Positions 37,804-46,168 of a stretch of 64,000 nucleotides of DNA are shown here, piece by piece. The notes beneath the pieces are model-generated. The model ran no database searches and was not told the DNA's origin. It saw only the letters and a list, made by a program, of their open reading frames with translations. Location of the stretch: NCBI RefSeq assembly GCF_019351435.1, contig NZ_JAHWYN010000004.1, positions 51,394 to 115,393 on the forward strand. The letters are read 5' to 3'. The position numbers and the translations under genes are program-made. Source of the stretch: Flavobacterium taihuense (GTDB lineage Bacteria > Bacteroidota > Bacteroidia > Flavobacteriales > Flavobacteriaceae). Within the stretch, counting starts at the first letter, position 1. Each line of letters starts with the position of its first letter.

Positions 37804-38991
37804 ATGAAACGTGTAGTTGTAGGTCTTTCGGGAGGTGTAGATTCAAGTGTTGCAGCTTATTTGTTGCAACAACAAGGATATGAAGTTATAGGTCTTTTTA
37901 TGAAAAATTGGCACGATGATTCGGTGACAATTTCTAATGAATGTCCTTGGTTGGAAGATAGTAACGATGCTTTATTGGTTGCTGAAAAATTAGGTATTCC
38001 TTTTCAGACAGTTGATTTAAGCGAACAATATCAAGAAAAAATTGTCGATTATATGTTTAGTGAGTACGAAAAAGGGAGAACTCCAAATCCTGACGTACTT
38101 TGTAACCGCGAAATAAAATTTGAGGTTTTCATGAAAATTGCCTTAAGCCTTGGTGCCGATTATGTAGCTACTGGTCATTATTGTCGAAAAGGTGAAATAG
38201 AAGTGAATGGTGAAAAAGTATACCAGCTTCTCGCAGGTGTTGATAATAATAAAGATCAATCTTATTTTTTATGTCAATTGTCTCAAGAACAATTGTCAAA
38301 AGCATTGTTTCCAATTGGTGAATTGACAAAACCCGAAGTACGCGAAATAGCTGCTCAAATGGAATTGGTTACTGCCGAAAAGAAAGATTCACAAGGATTG
38401 TGTTTTATTGGCAAAGTACGTTTGCCTGAGTTTTTACAACAAAAATTGCAGCCGAAAGAAGGCACAATTATCCAAATTGATAAAAATGATTCGGTGTATT
38501 CATACGATATGCAAAACGAATTGTCCGTTGAGGAACAATTACTTTTTGCTTCCAGAAAAATGCCTTATACTCCAAAGATGGGTAAAATAATGGGAAAACA
38601 TCAAGGAGCTCATTATTTTACGGTTGGTCAAAGAAAAGGACTTAATGTTGGCGGAACTACTGATCCATTATTTGTTATAGCCACAGATGTTGAAACCAAT
38701 ACCATTTACACAGGGTTGTCCAGTATGCATCCCGGTTTATTCAAAAAAGCGTTGTTTATAGAAAAATCTGAAGTACATTGGATTCGAGAAGATTTGGCTT
38801 TGGCCAATGGAGAAACGATGGAAGTAATGGCTCGCATTCGTTACAGACAGCCTTTGCAAAAAGCCACCTTGTTTCAATTTGAAACCGGTATGTATATTTC
38901 ATTTGAAGAACCACAATCTGCCATTACTGAAGGGCAGTTTGCCGCCTGGTACCTAAATGATGAGCTAATTGGTTCTGGGGTTATTTCTTAA
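37804..38991 (+). CDS. mnmA: tRNA-specific 2-thiouridylase MnmA
   Basis: 395 residues. MnmA adds sulfur to C2 of wobble uridine 34 in tRNA-Lys, Glu and Gln. The N-terminal PP-loop GLSGGVDSS (about 6-14) binds ATP. The two catalytic cysteines are visible, Cys100 in VLCNREIKF and Cys200 in GLCFIGK. The [10 protein letters not shown] motif belongs to the central domain, and the C-terminal beta barrel binds tRNA. The length is slightly above the usual 360-370, as in many Bacteroidota. The ATG at 37804 starts the VVVGLSGG strand; a TTG two codons upstream is rejected. The secreted subtilase follows 25 bp downstream. Confidence 0.94.
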   Translation: MKRVVVGLSGGVDSSVAAYLLQQQGYEVIGLFMKNWHDDSVTISNECPWLEDSNDALLVAEKLGIPFQTVDLSEQYQEKIVDYMFSEYEKGRTPNPDVLCNREIKFEVFMKIALSLGADYVATGHYCRKGEIEVNGEKVYQLLAGVDNNKDQSYFLCQLSQEQLSKALFPIGELTKPEVREIAAQMELVTAEKKDSQGLCFIGKVRLPEFLQQKLQPKEGTIIQIDKNDSVYSYDMQNELSVEEQLLFASRKMPYTPKMGKIMGKHQGAHYFTVGQRKGLNVGGTTDPLFVIATDVETNTIYTGLSSMHPGLFKKALFIEKSEVHWIREDLALANGETMEVMARIRYRQPLQKATLFQFETGMYISFEEPQSAITEGQFAAWYLNDELIGSGVIS

Positions 38992-39016
38992 ATCAAAATC
39001 TTAATTCTGGCAAGAC

Positions 39017-40630
39017 ATGAAAAAAATAGTGTGTTTTATTTTGTTCTTTTCCTGTTTTGTGGGGTTTTCTCAAGAAGATGCTTGGGTGTATTTTAATGCC
39101 AAAAATAATTCTCAAACATATTATGACAATCCTTTGGAAATGCTTTCGCAAAAAGCGTTAGACCGCAGAACCAAGCAAGATATAGTTTTGGACTTCAAAG
39201 ATATTCCGATTGATAAAAGTTTTATTAGTCAGGTAAAAGCAGTGTCAGGAATTACGGTCTTGGCACATTCCAAATGGTTGAATGCTTTGCATATTCGCGG
39301 GACTCAAGCGACAATCAATTCTTTAAAATCTTTTTCGTTTGTGGATAAAATTGATTTTGCCAATAAATCACTCAATACCACTGGAAGGAAAACAACTGAA
39401 GACAAAATAAAAGTTGTTACTAAAGCACTGGAAACAAAAGTTGATTTGACTTATGGAAGTTCAGCAAACCAAATACAAATGCTTCGTGGTGATGTTTTGC
39501 ATCAACAAAACTATACGGGTTCAGGTAAAATAATTGCGGTTATGGATGCCGGTTTTCCAGGTGTTAATACTACTCCACCATTTCAGCGGTTAAGAGACAA
39601 TAACCAAATTTTGGGTGGTTATGATTTTGTGAATAGAAATGCCAATTTTTATATAGGAAACTCACATGGTGCTATGGTTCTTTCTTGTATGGGAGGTTAT
39701 AAAAGCAATGCTCTTGTTGGGACTGCTCCAGATGCTTCGTATTATTTATTTATCACAGAAGATGCTTCCTCTGAAAATCCTGTAGAAGAATCCTATTGGG
39801 TGGAAGCAGCAGAGAAAGCGGATAGTTTAGGAGTCGATGTTATTAACACTTCATTAGGCTATTTTGAGTTTGATAATACCACTTACAACCATACTTATAC
39901 TGAAATGGACGGAAAAACGGCATTTATGACGAGGGGCGCTGAAATTGCTTTTTCTCGCGGAATGATAGTTGTGGCTGCAGCGGGGAATGAAGGAGCAACA
40001 GTAAATCCTCATATTGCAGTGCCTGCAGATGGTATTTCGGTACTCACGGTGGGCGCGGTAAATGCTACAAAAACGGTAACTAGTTTTAGTTCCATCGGCT
40101 CTTCATTTGACGGAAGGGTAAAACCGGATGTTATGGCACAAGGGGCAGCTGTTGTTTTATCGGATCCTTCGGGGAATATAGTAACAGCGAATGGAACTTC
40201 GTTCTCGAGTCCGATTACAGCAGGAATGGTGGCTTGTTTGTGGCAGGCGTTTCCCAATAAAACCAATCGAGAAATTAAAGATTTAATTATAAAATCAGCC
40301 GATCGATATAGTATTCCTAATAATCAATATGGGTATGGAATTCCAGATTTTAGCTTGGCTTTGTCCAACGGATTAGGAGTAAATGATTTTTCAAAAAATG
40401 ATGTTTTTGTGTATCCTAATTTAACAAGTGATTATGTTACTTTTTCTATATCGACTACTTTTCGTAAAGGAATAATTAGGTTTTATGCACTAAATGGACA
40501 AAAAGTTTTGGAGAAATCAATCACTGATGAGTTTTTATTAGTATCTCTAAGAAACTTGCAATCAAGTGTTTATATTTATAGAATGGTCTGTAATGGAATC
40601 GTTATAACCGGAAAGATTATCAAGCAATAG
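39017..40630 (+). CDS. Secreted subtilisin-like serine protease (S8) with a type IX secretion C-terminal domain
   Basis: 537 residues with a signal peptide ending VGFSQ (residue 19), then a prodomain of about 100 residues. The catalytic triad is clear: Asp177 in VMDAGFPG, His217 in NSHGAMV and Ser395 in NGTSFSSP. An oxyanion-hole Asn is likely in VAAAGNEG. The last 80 residues (NDVFVYPNLTSDYVTFSI, GIIRFYALNGQKV, VYIYRMVCNG, TGKIIKQ) form the type A sorting domain recognised by the type IX secretion system, so the protease should be exported across the outer membrane and either released or anchored. Gliding and secretion genes (gldI) occur elsewhere in the window. Confidence 0.92.
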   Translation: MKKIVCFILFFSCFVGFSQEDAWVYFNAKNNSQTYYDNPLEMLSQKALDRRTKQDIVLDFKDIPIDKSFISQVKAVSGITVLAHSKWLNALHIRGTQATINSLKSFSFVDKIDFANKSLNTTGRKTTEDKIKVVTKALETKVDLTYGSSANQIQMLRGDVLHQQNYTGSGKIIAVMDAGFPGVNTTPPFQRLRDNNQILGGYDFVNRNANFYIGNSHGAMVLSCMGGYKSNALVGTAPDASYYLFITEDASSENPVEESYWVEAAEKADSLGVDVINTSLGYFEFDNTTYNHTYTEMDGKTAFMTRGAEIAFSRGMIVVAAAGNEGATVNPHIAVPADGISVLTVGAVNATKTVTSFSSIGSSFDGRVKPDVMAQGAAVVLSDPSGNIVTANGTSFSSPITAGMVACLWQAFPNKTNREIKDLIIKSADRYSIPNNQYGYGIPDFSLALSNGLGVNDFSKNDVFVYPNLTSDYVTFSISTTFRKGIIRFYALNGQKVLEKSITDEFLLVSLRNLQSSVYIYRMVCNGIVITGKIIKQ

Positions 40631-40757
40631 TTCTAATAAGAGATTCTAAGAAATTAGTATTTTTTTGGAATGCTCAAAAATGGATTTAAATTAGATAAAA
40701 AATGTCTTTTTTTTAATCTTAGAACCTTAGTATCTTAGCACCATAGAAACTTTTTAT

Positions 40758-41702
40758 ATGAACAAAATTACAAGCCTTTTCAACATTAAATATCCTATTA
40801 TTCAGGGAGGAATGATTTGGAATAGCGGTTATAAACTAGCCAGTGCCGTTAGTAATGCAGGTGGTTTGGGCTTGATAGGAGCGGGTTCTATGTATCCGGA
40901 AGTATTGAGAAAGCATATTCAAAAATGTAAAAAAGCAACAGATAAACCATTTGGTGTCAATGTTCCGATGTTGTATCCCAACATTGAAGAAATAATGAAA
41001 ATTATTGTTGACGAAGGGGTTAAAATTGTTTTTACATCAGCGGGAAATCCTAAAACGTGGACTCCTTTTTTGAAAGAAAACGGAATAACAGTTGTGCATG
41101 TAGTAAGTAGTTCTCTTTTTGCCTTAAAAGCCCAAGATGCGGGAGTAGATGCTGTTGTTGCCGAAGGTTTTGAAGCTGGTGGACACAATGGGAGGGAGGA
41201 AACCACGACTTTTACTCTAATTCCGATGGTAAAAGAAAAAATTTCGATTCCGCTAATTGCTGCGGGAGGGATTGCAACGGGTCGTGGAATGTTGGCGGCG
41301 ATGGTTCTTGGGGCAGATGGAGTTCAGGTTGGAAGCCGATTTGCCGCTTCATTGGAATCTTCTTCACATCAAAATTTTAAACAAACCATTCTTGAGGTTC
41401 AAGAAGGTGGTACTCAATTAACTTTGAAAGAATTGGCTCCTGTTCGTTTGATAAAAAATAAATTTTATCAGGATGTTCAACAATTGTATGAAAAATGTCC
41501 TAGCAAAGAACAATTAACCACTTTATTGGGAAGAGCAAGAGCCAAACGAGGAATGTTTGAAGGAGATTTAACGGAAGGTGAATTGGAAATTGGTCAAATA
41601 GCGGGATTAATCAAAGAAATATTACCGGCAAAAGACATAATCAATTCGATGATAGCGGAATTTGAGGAAGCAAAGCAAGAAGTAGTTTTTTTTGATTTTT
41701 AA
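40758..41702 (+). CDS. FMN-dependent nitronate monooxygenase / FabK-type enoyl-ACP reductase family protein
   Basis: 314 residues of a TIM-barrel flavoprotein. The N-terminal YPIIQGGMIWNSGYKLASAVSNAGGLGLIG segment, the GVNVPML strand, the EAGGHNGRE loop, AAGGIATGRGM and GADGVQVGSRF match both nitronate monooxygenases and FabK enoyl-ACP reductases. The resemblance to FabK as I remember it (EAGGH, IPLIAAGGIA, VQVGSRF, then GQIAGLIKE near the end) is strong. FabK reduces enoyl-ACP in fatty-acid synthesis; nitronate monooxygenase oxidises alkyl nitronates. Sequence alone does not decide. Monocistronic, followed by a small secreted protein 36 bp downstream. Confidence 0.8.
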   Translation: MNKITSLFNIKYPIIQGGMIWNSGYKLASAVSNAGGLGLIGAGSMYPEVLRKHIQKCKKATDKPFGVNVPMLYPNIEEIMKIIVDEGVKIVFTSAGNPKTWTPFLKENGITVVHVVSSSLFALKAQDAGVDAVVAEGFEAGGHNGREETTTFTLIPMVKEKISIPLIAAGGIATGRGMLAAMVLGADGVQVGSRFAASLESSSHQNFKQTILEVQEGGTQLTLKELAPVRLIKNKFYQDVQQLYEKCPSKEQLTTLLGRARAKRGMFEGDLTEGELEIGQIAGLIKEILPAKDIINSMIAEFEEAKQEVVFFDF

Positions 41703-41708
41703 AATGGT

Positions 41709-41716
41709 TATATTTG
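41709..41716 (+). promoter_or_regulatory. Putative -7 element (TATATTTG) of the 137-residue secreted protein gene
   Basis: TATATTTG matches TAnnTTTG and ends 22 bases before the ATG at 41739. It suggests independent transcription from the flavin oxidoreductase gene just upstream. Confidence 0.5.
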
Positions 41717-41738
41717 TTATTACGCAAAATTTTATAAT

Positions 41739-42152
41739 ATGGGTAAATTAAAAATTGGATTTCTATTACTGTTTCTCTTTTTGGGATTAAATCGAGGATT
41801 TAGTCAAAACTATAAATTCAAAACCACAGGTTTGAGCGTTTCTGTAAAAGGAGAAAACGGTAAATTTGGAGATTGGAGCGAATTAAAACCTGTAAGTATA
41901 GTGGTTAATTTGGATTCAAAAAAAAATAGAATTGTTATTTATTCAGAGGTAATTCAGTTGTTTGAAATTGTTGAATATCTTCCTACTGAAGAAAATGAAA
42001 CCGATCTTGTTTATCCATTTGTTTGTAAAGACAACAATGGAGAAGATTGTACGCTGTCTTTTATTACTAGAAAAAAACAACAAAATAGGAAACAGTTGTA
42101 CGTCAAATATGATAATAGGGTGTTAGCTTATAATATTGTCAATTTTGAATAA
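41739..42152 (+). CDS. Small secreted protein of unknown function
   Basis: 137 residues with a signal peptide ending GFSQ (residue 23). The body is mostly predicted beta strands (LSVSVKGENGKFGDWSELKP, SIVVNLDSKKNRIVIYSEVIQLFEIVEYL, CTLSFITRKKQQNRKQLYVKYDNRVLAYNIVNF). It contains two cysteines 11 residues apart in VCKDNNGEDCTL that could bridge in the periplasm. No family recognised. Confidence 0.62.
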   Translation: MGKLKIGFLLLFLFLGLNRGFSQNYKFKTTGLSVSVKGENGKFGDWSELKPVSIVVNLDSKKNRIVIYSEVIQLFEIVEYLPTEENETDLVYPFVCKDNNGEDCTLSFITRKKQQNRKQLYVKYDNRVLAYNIVNFE

Positions 42153-42202
42153 AATTGATTTTGGTAAGTTTTTTAAGTCGTTAAATAAATTACTATTTTC
42201 TA

Positions 42203-42979
42203 CTATTTTTTAATTCTAATTTGCATTGCATAATCATAAGGGTCTAGTGGTACAAAGACAATGTTTTCGGATTTTACAAAAGGTAAATAGGCTTTGATTT
42301 TCTCGGGGGTAAATCGTTGTGACCAAAACTTTTCTTTGGTTGCTGTGAAGCTGTCGTTAGCATTTGTAATTATTTTCATTCCCATTTTGAGGTAGGATTG
42401 CTCTTGTTTTTTTCGGGTGTTGTTATTGTCGATGTAACAGGCGCCAAGGATTATTTCCCCGTTTGGCTGAAGCAATGAATAAGCTTTTGAAAAAATAGCC
42501 GTGAATTTTTCATTCTTCGATAAATCTAATCGTTTGCTAGAATCATTATACTCGCTAAAAGGAAATTCTTCTGGATAAAAATTACCTGGTGTAAACCACG
42601 TGCAAATAATCAAATCATATTTTTTTTGCAATTGGTCTAAGTTTATTGCGTCTAGTAAATGTACTTTTAGTTTGTCTTCGATTTGTAATTCTTTTGCCGT
42701 GGCTTGTGACAGTTTTATGCAGGCTTCGGCATTATCAGTGCCTTCGAAACTTTCTATCATTCGCCACATTTCTGGGATAGCGCTCATATGACGGGCTATT
42801 CTGGCACTTCCTATTCCGATGTCTAATAACGATAAAGGACTTCCTTTTTTTAGATATACTTCGGAGATGACTTTTTTGAGTTCCGTAAATTCGGCCCATT
42901 GCGCTTGTAATAAATCTTCGGATAGATATTGATCGTCAAATGATTTTTGGACGGTATTTTCGTTATCGTACATGTTCAT
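42203..42979 (-). CDS. Class I SAM-dependent methyltransferase
   Basis: 258 residues. The SAM-binding glycine-rich loop is LLDIGIGSARIA (near residue 52), followed by the FEGTDNAEAC strand with an acidic residue for the ribose, and DLIICTWFTPGNFYP at the post-II position in place of a typical NPP-like motif. The C-terminal part (GEIILGACYIDN, ENIVFVPLDPYDYAMQIRI) fits a Rossmann methyltransferase. The substrate is unknown. The start is the ATG at 42977-42979, since the longer frame begins with TTG; the ATG two codons later (42973) is also possible. Single gene, divergent from the PafA-like gene. Confidence 0.78.
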   Translation of the reverse strand: MNMYDNENTVQKSFDDQYLSEDLLQAQWAEFTELKKVISEVYLKKGSPLSLLDIGIGSARIARHMSAIPEMWRMIESFEGTDNAEACIKLSQATAKELQIEDKLKVHLLDAINLDQLQKKYDLIICTWFTPGNFYPEEFPFSEYNDSSKRLDLSKNEKFTAIFSKAYSLLQPNGEIILGACYIDNNNTRKKQEQSYLKMGMKIITNANDSFTATKEKFWSQRFTPEKIKAYLPFVKSENIVFVPLDPYDYAMQIRIKK

Positions 42980-43143
42980 GGTCAGCGGTTTGATGCTCAA
43001 ATTTAGTATTTATTTTCTTTTTTTTGACAAATAAAATGAATGTTTTGTAGTGAAAAGACAAATAATATAAGAATTTATTTGTTTTTTTTTGTCCTTTCCT
43101 TAAATTATGAAAACTAAGGTTTTTATTTTATAATTAGTGCTTG

Positions 43144-43270
43144 ATAGCAGTGAGCGTGAGGGATAGAACAAGGCGCCATGCGCTCGTGATAGCCTGACCG
43201 CAGTAGGGAAAGAGGCCGATTACCCACAAGATAAGTTAGGCCTGTTTTCCTAATGGGGTCACGCCCTGAT
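43144..43270 (-). repeat. GC-rich structured intergenic element, REP-like or small RNA candidate
   Basis: By hand count this 127-base stretch is about 54% GC in a gap that is otherwise very AT-rich. It can fold: GCGTGA (43154-43159) pairs with TCACGC (43259-43264) closing the element; AGGCC (43213-43217) pairs with GGCCT (43239-43243); and GCGCCATGCGC forms a mini-hairpin. Read on the minus strand, it starts ATCAGGGCG and ends TCCCTCACGC with an internal GGTCAGGCTATC. That order recalls a repeated intergenic element family I remember from Bacteroidota genomes. It has no open frame and no tRNA or SRP signature. Confidence 0.5.
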
Positions 43271-43360
43271 AATTTTGATGATTTGATAATTTATGATTAA
43301 GAATAGATTAATTTATTGCTTTGTATTTTTTGTTTTACGGTTTTTTTACAAGATAAAGTG

Positions 43361-43368
43361 TATTTTTG
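43361..43368 (+). promoter_or_regulatory. Putative -7 element (TATTTTTG) of the PafA-like phosphatase gene
   Basis: TATTTTTG matches TAnnTTTG and ends 20 bases before the ATG at 43389. It lies inside the longer open frame that begins at 43293, which argues that the upstream 32 codons are not translated. Confidence 0.55.
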
Positions 43369-43388
43369 TGTACCATTTAAAATGTATT

Positions 43389-45002
43389 ATGAGAAAAATT
43401 GTTTTGTTTTTAGTATGTGTTTTTGCTATTCATAGTCAAGCACAACAGCGACCAAAGTTGGTTGTTGGAATTGTTGTAGATCAAATGAAAATGGAGTATT
43501 TGTATCGGTTTTCGGATGATTTTTCTTCCAACGGTTTTAAGAGACTGATGGGGAATGGCTTTACTTTTTATAACATGAATTATAATTATGTACCTACATT
43601 TACGGCTCCTGGTCATGCTTCTATTTATACGGGTACCACTCCCGCAACGCATGGAATTATTGGAAATGATTGGTACATTCGTTCGGCTGGCAAAAGCATG
43701 TATTGTACAGATGATGCCAGTGTAAAAACGCTGGTGGAAGGTACAGAAAAGGAAGGCGCAATGTCTCCAAAAAATCTTTTGAGTACTACGATTACGGATG
43801 AATTGCGAATGGCAACAAATTTTAATGGAAAAGTAATTGGTTTGAGTATTAAGGATCGTGGGGCTATTTTGCCGGCGGGTCATTTTGCGAACTGGGCATT
43901 TTGGTGTACTAAATCAGGGGCGTTCATTTCAAGTAGTTTTTATGGAGATAAAATGCCGGATTGGGTTACTCAGTTCAATGCTGAAAAGAACTATATGAAA
44001 TATATCAATAAAGGATGGAGTTTATTGAAACCAGTTGAAACCTATAACGAAAGTTTGCCTGACAATAATCCATATGAAGGACGATTAGATAAAACTTTGC
44101 CTCCTGTTTTTCCTTATGATTTGAATAAAATTTATAAAGAAACTGGAATGGAAGTTTTAAAAACAACTCCATTTGGAAATGATTTTTTGGCTGAATTGGC
44201 GATGCGAGCGATAGATAAAGAAGAATTGGGAAAAGATAATACTACTGATTTTTTGACAGTAAGTTTTTCATCAACTGATTATGTAGGACATACTTTTGGT
44301 CCAAGGTCTATGGAAATTCAAGATACTTATTTGCGTTTGGATCTAACCATTGCTTCATTTTTGGATTATATGGACAAGACTGTGGGCAAAGATAATTATT
44401 TGGTTTTCTTGACTGCCGATCATGCTGTTGCCGAGAACCCTATTTATTTGAAAGATCACAAATATAATGTAACGAACGTACCTTCAAAGGAAACTTTTAA
44501 TGCACTTACTAAATTTTCAACGGATACATATGGGGTTAATTTAGTTATGAATTACTCTAATTTCAATGTTTTTCTGAACAGAGATCTTATAAAGGAAAAA
44601 GGACTGGAACTAATTAAAGTGAAACAAAGTTTCAAAGACTTCTTGATGACATTAGAGTATGTAAAAAGAGTATATACTCAAGAAGAGATTTTGGGGGCTA
44701 CCGGTCAAGATTATTATTTGAATTTTATTTTTAAAGGATATGATCCTAAACTAAGTGGAGATCTTGTTATTCTTCAAGGTACAGGATATTTGGAAAGTAT
44801 TGAAACTGGAACTACCCACGGAACTCCTAATAGTTATGATACCAATGTACCATTGATTTTTTATGGTTGGCACGTTCCAAAAGGGGAGTCTAATAAGAAA
44901 GAGTACATTACAGAAATAGCTCCGACACTTTCTAAAATGTTAAAAATTACGGCACCAAACGGAACAGAATCCGAAGTTTTAGAAGAATTGTTCGTTAAAT
45001 AA
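43389..45002 (+). CDS. Secreted PafA-like alkaline phosphatase
   Basis: 537 residues with a signal peptide ending HSQAQ (residue 19). The protein belongs to the alkaline phosphatase superfamily: VGIVVDQMKMEYLYRF supplies the first metal-binding Asp, TFTAPGHASIYTG has Thr72 as probable nucleophile, FSSTDYVGHTFG and TADHAVAE give metal-ligand Asp and His, and TGTTHGTPNSYDTNVPLIFYG closes the site. This layout is that of PafA, the phosphate-insensitive periplasmic phosphatase of flavobacteria with a Thr nucleophile. It should release phosphate from organic monoesters. The start at 43389 follows the promoter element and gives a clean signal peptide. Terminator 23 bp after the stop. Confidence 0.88.
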   Translation: MRKIVLFLVCVFAIHSQAQQRPKLVVGIVVDQMKMEYLYRFSDDFSSNGFKRLMGNGFTFYNMNYNYVPTFTAPGHASIYTGTTPATHGIIGNDWYIRSAGKSMYCTDDASVKTLVEGTEKEGAMSPKNLLSTTITDELRMATNFNGKVIGLSIKDRGAILPAGHFANWAFWCTKSGAFISSSFYGDKMPDWVTQFNAEKNYMKYINKGWSLLKPVETYNESLPDNNPYEGRLDKTLPPVFPYDLNKIYKETGMEVLKTTPFGNDFLAELAMRAIDKEELGKDNTTDFLTVSFSSTDYVGHTFGPRSMEIQDTYLRLDLTIASFLDYMDKTVGKDNYLVFLTADHAVAENPIYLKDHKYNVTNVPSKETFNALTKFSTDTYGVNLVMNYSNFNVFLNRDLIKEKGLELIKVKQSFKDFLMTLEYVKRVYTQEEILGATGQDYYLNFIFKGYDPKLSGDLVILQGTGYLESIETGTTHGTPNSYDTNVPLIFYGWHVPKGESNKKEYITEIAPTLSKMLKITAPNGTESEVLEELFVK

Positions 45003-45024
45003 TAATTTATTTTTCACATAACTT

Positions 45025-45056
45025 AAATCCCATTCGCTTCTGTGAATGGGATTTTT
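45025..45056 (+). terminator. Intrinsic terminator after the PafA-like gene
   Basis: AAATCCCATTC (45025-45035) and GAATGGGATTT (45044-45054) form an 11-bp stem with an 8-base loop, followed by TT and an AGTTTT tract. Confidence 0.85.
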
Positions 45057-45076
45057 AGTTTTATTGCTTTTTTTCT

Positions 45077-45084
45077 TATTTTTG
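45077..45084 (+). promoter_or_regulatory. Putative -7 element (TATTTTTG) of the cytochrome c gene
   Basis: TATTTTTG matches TAnnTTTG, 63 bases before the ATG at 45148, just downstream of the preceding terminator. Confidence 0.45.
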
Positions 45085-45147
45085 AAATAGTGTTTTAGAA
45101 TTGAACACAATTAAATTTGAATTGTTTAATTAATCCAGGTTTTAAAT

Positions 45148-46116
45148 ATGATGAAGATTATCAAAGTATTTTTATTGTTATTTGTAATCAGTATAGTTTC
45201 ATTTTTATTGTATATAAAGTTGGCTTTGCCTAATGTAGGAGAAATGGAATATCTCAGTGTCAAGCCTACAGCAAGCAGATTACAACGCGGAAAGTATTTG
45301 GCTAATCATGTTTGTGTTTGTGTAGATTGCCATTCAACCAGAAATTGGAATGAGTTCTCAGGGCCATTGTTAGATGGGACTCTAGGAAAAGGAGGAGAAG
45401 TTTTTGATCAAAGATTTGGTTTCCCGGGTAGTTTTTATTCTAAAAATATAACGCCTTCCGGCATAGGTGATTGGACAGATGCGGAAGTTTTAAGAGCAAT
45501 TGCCTGTGGGGTTTCTAAAAATGGCAATGCGTTATTTCCAGTAATACCTCATCCTCATTTTGGGCAAATGGATAAGAATGATTTGGAATCTATCATTGTT
45601 TATTTACGAACGTTAAAGCCTATTGAAAATAAAGTTCCAGAATCGAAAGCTGATTTTCCAATGAATTTTGTTATTAATACGATTCCAAAAGAGGCTCGTT
45701 TTTCGAATAAGCCAAATGAAAATGATGCCGTTGCTTACGGTGGCTACCTATTTAATGCTGCTTCTTGTTCTGAATGCCATTCGAAACAAGAAAAAGGAAA
45801 ACCAATTGAAGGCATGGAATTGGCAGGTGGTTTTGAGTTCCCAATGGTGACTGGTGGTATTGCACGTTCGGCTAATATAACTCAGGACAAAGTTACTGGA
45901 ATTGGCAAATGGACAGAAGCTGATTTTGTTAGACGTTTTAAGTCATATACCGATAGTACTTATGTTCCTAATAAGATTTCAAAAGGACTTTTTAATACGG
46001 TTATGCCTTGGACCATGTATGGAGGGATGAAAGAACAGGATTTAAAAGCAATTTATGCCTATTTGAAAACGATAAAACCGATACACAATAGTGTTGAGAA
46101 ATTTACAAATCCTTAA
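45148..46116 (+). CDS. Membrane-anchored di-haem cytochrome c
   Basis: 322 residues. An N-terminal hydrophobic helix (VFLLLFVISIVSFLLYI, about 7-23) without a clear cleavage site anchors it, and the rest is periplasmic. Two haem-attachment motifs are present: Cys58-Val-Asp-Cys61-His62 and Cys207-Ser-Glu-Cys210-His211. Each is followed by NIT...GIG.WT and a Met-containing loop, and the two halves look duplicated (DAEVLRAIACGVSKNG and EADFVRRFKSYTDS). An extra Cys precedes the first motif (VCVCVDCH). Family members shuttle electrons to dehydrogenases or oxidases; the partner is not in the window. Confidence 0.88.
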   Translation: MMKIIKVFLLLFVISIVSFLLYIKLALPNVGEMEYLSVKPTASRLQRGKYLANHVCVCVDCHSTRNWNEFSGPLLDGTLGKGGEVFDQRFGFPGSFYSKNITPSGIGDWTDAEVLRAIACGVSKNGNALFPVIPHPHFGQMDKNDLESIIVYLRTLKPIENKVPESKADFPMNFVINTIPKEARFSNKPNENDAVAYGGYLFNAASCSECHSKQEKGKPIEGMELAGGFEFPMVTGGIARSANITQDKVTGIGKWTEADFVRRFKSYTDSTYVPNKISKGLFNTVMPWTMYGGMKEQDLKAIYAYLKTIKPIHNSVEKFTNP

Positions 46117-46132
46117 CGTTGCATATAAAAAT

Positions 46133-46161
46133 AATCCCGAAACTTTGATGGTTTCGGGATT
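46133..46161. terminator. Bidirectional terminator between the cytochrome c gene and lysA
   Basis: AATCCCGAAAC (46133-46143) and GTTTCGGGATT (46151-46161) form a perfect 11-bp stem. T runs follow on the plus side and A runs precede it, serving both convergent genes. Confidence 0.85.
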
Positions 46162-46168
46162 GTCTTTT

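Noticed and set aside
43144..43270. GC-rich element as SRP RNA, tmRNA or tRNA
   Set aside because: No GGAAG/AGCAG SRP core, no T-loop or CCA-type fold, and the length and motifs do not fit.
43293..43388. 32-codon N-terminal extension of the PafA-like protein
   Set aside because: It contains the -7 promoter element and would bury the signal peptide.
43410..43883. 157-residue minus-strand open frame inside the PafA-like gene
   Set aside because: Complement of conserved phosphatase motifs; no family resemblance of its own.
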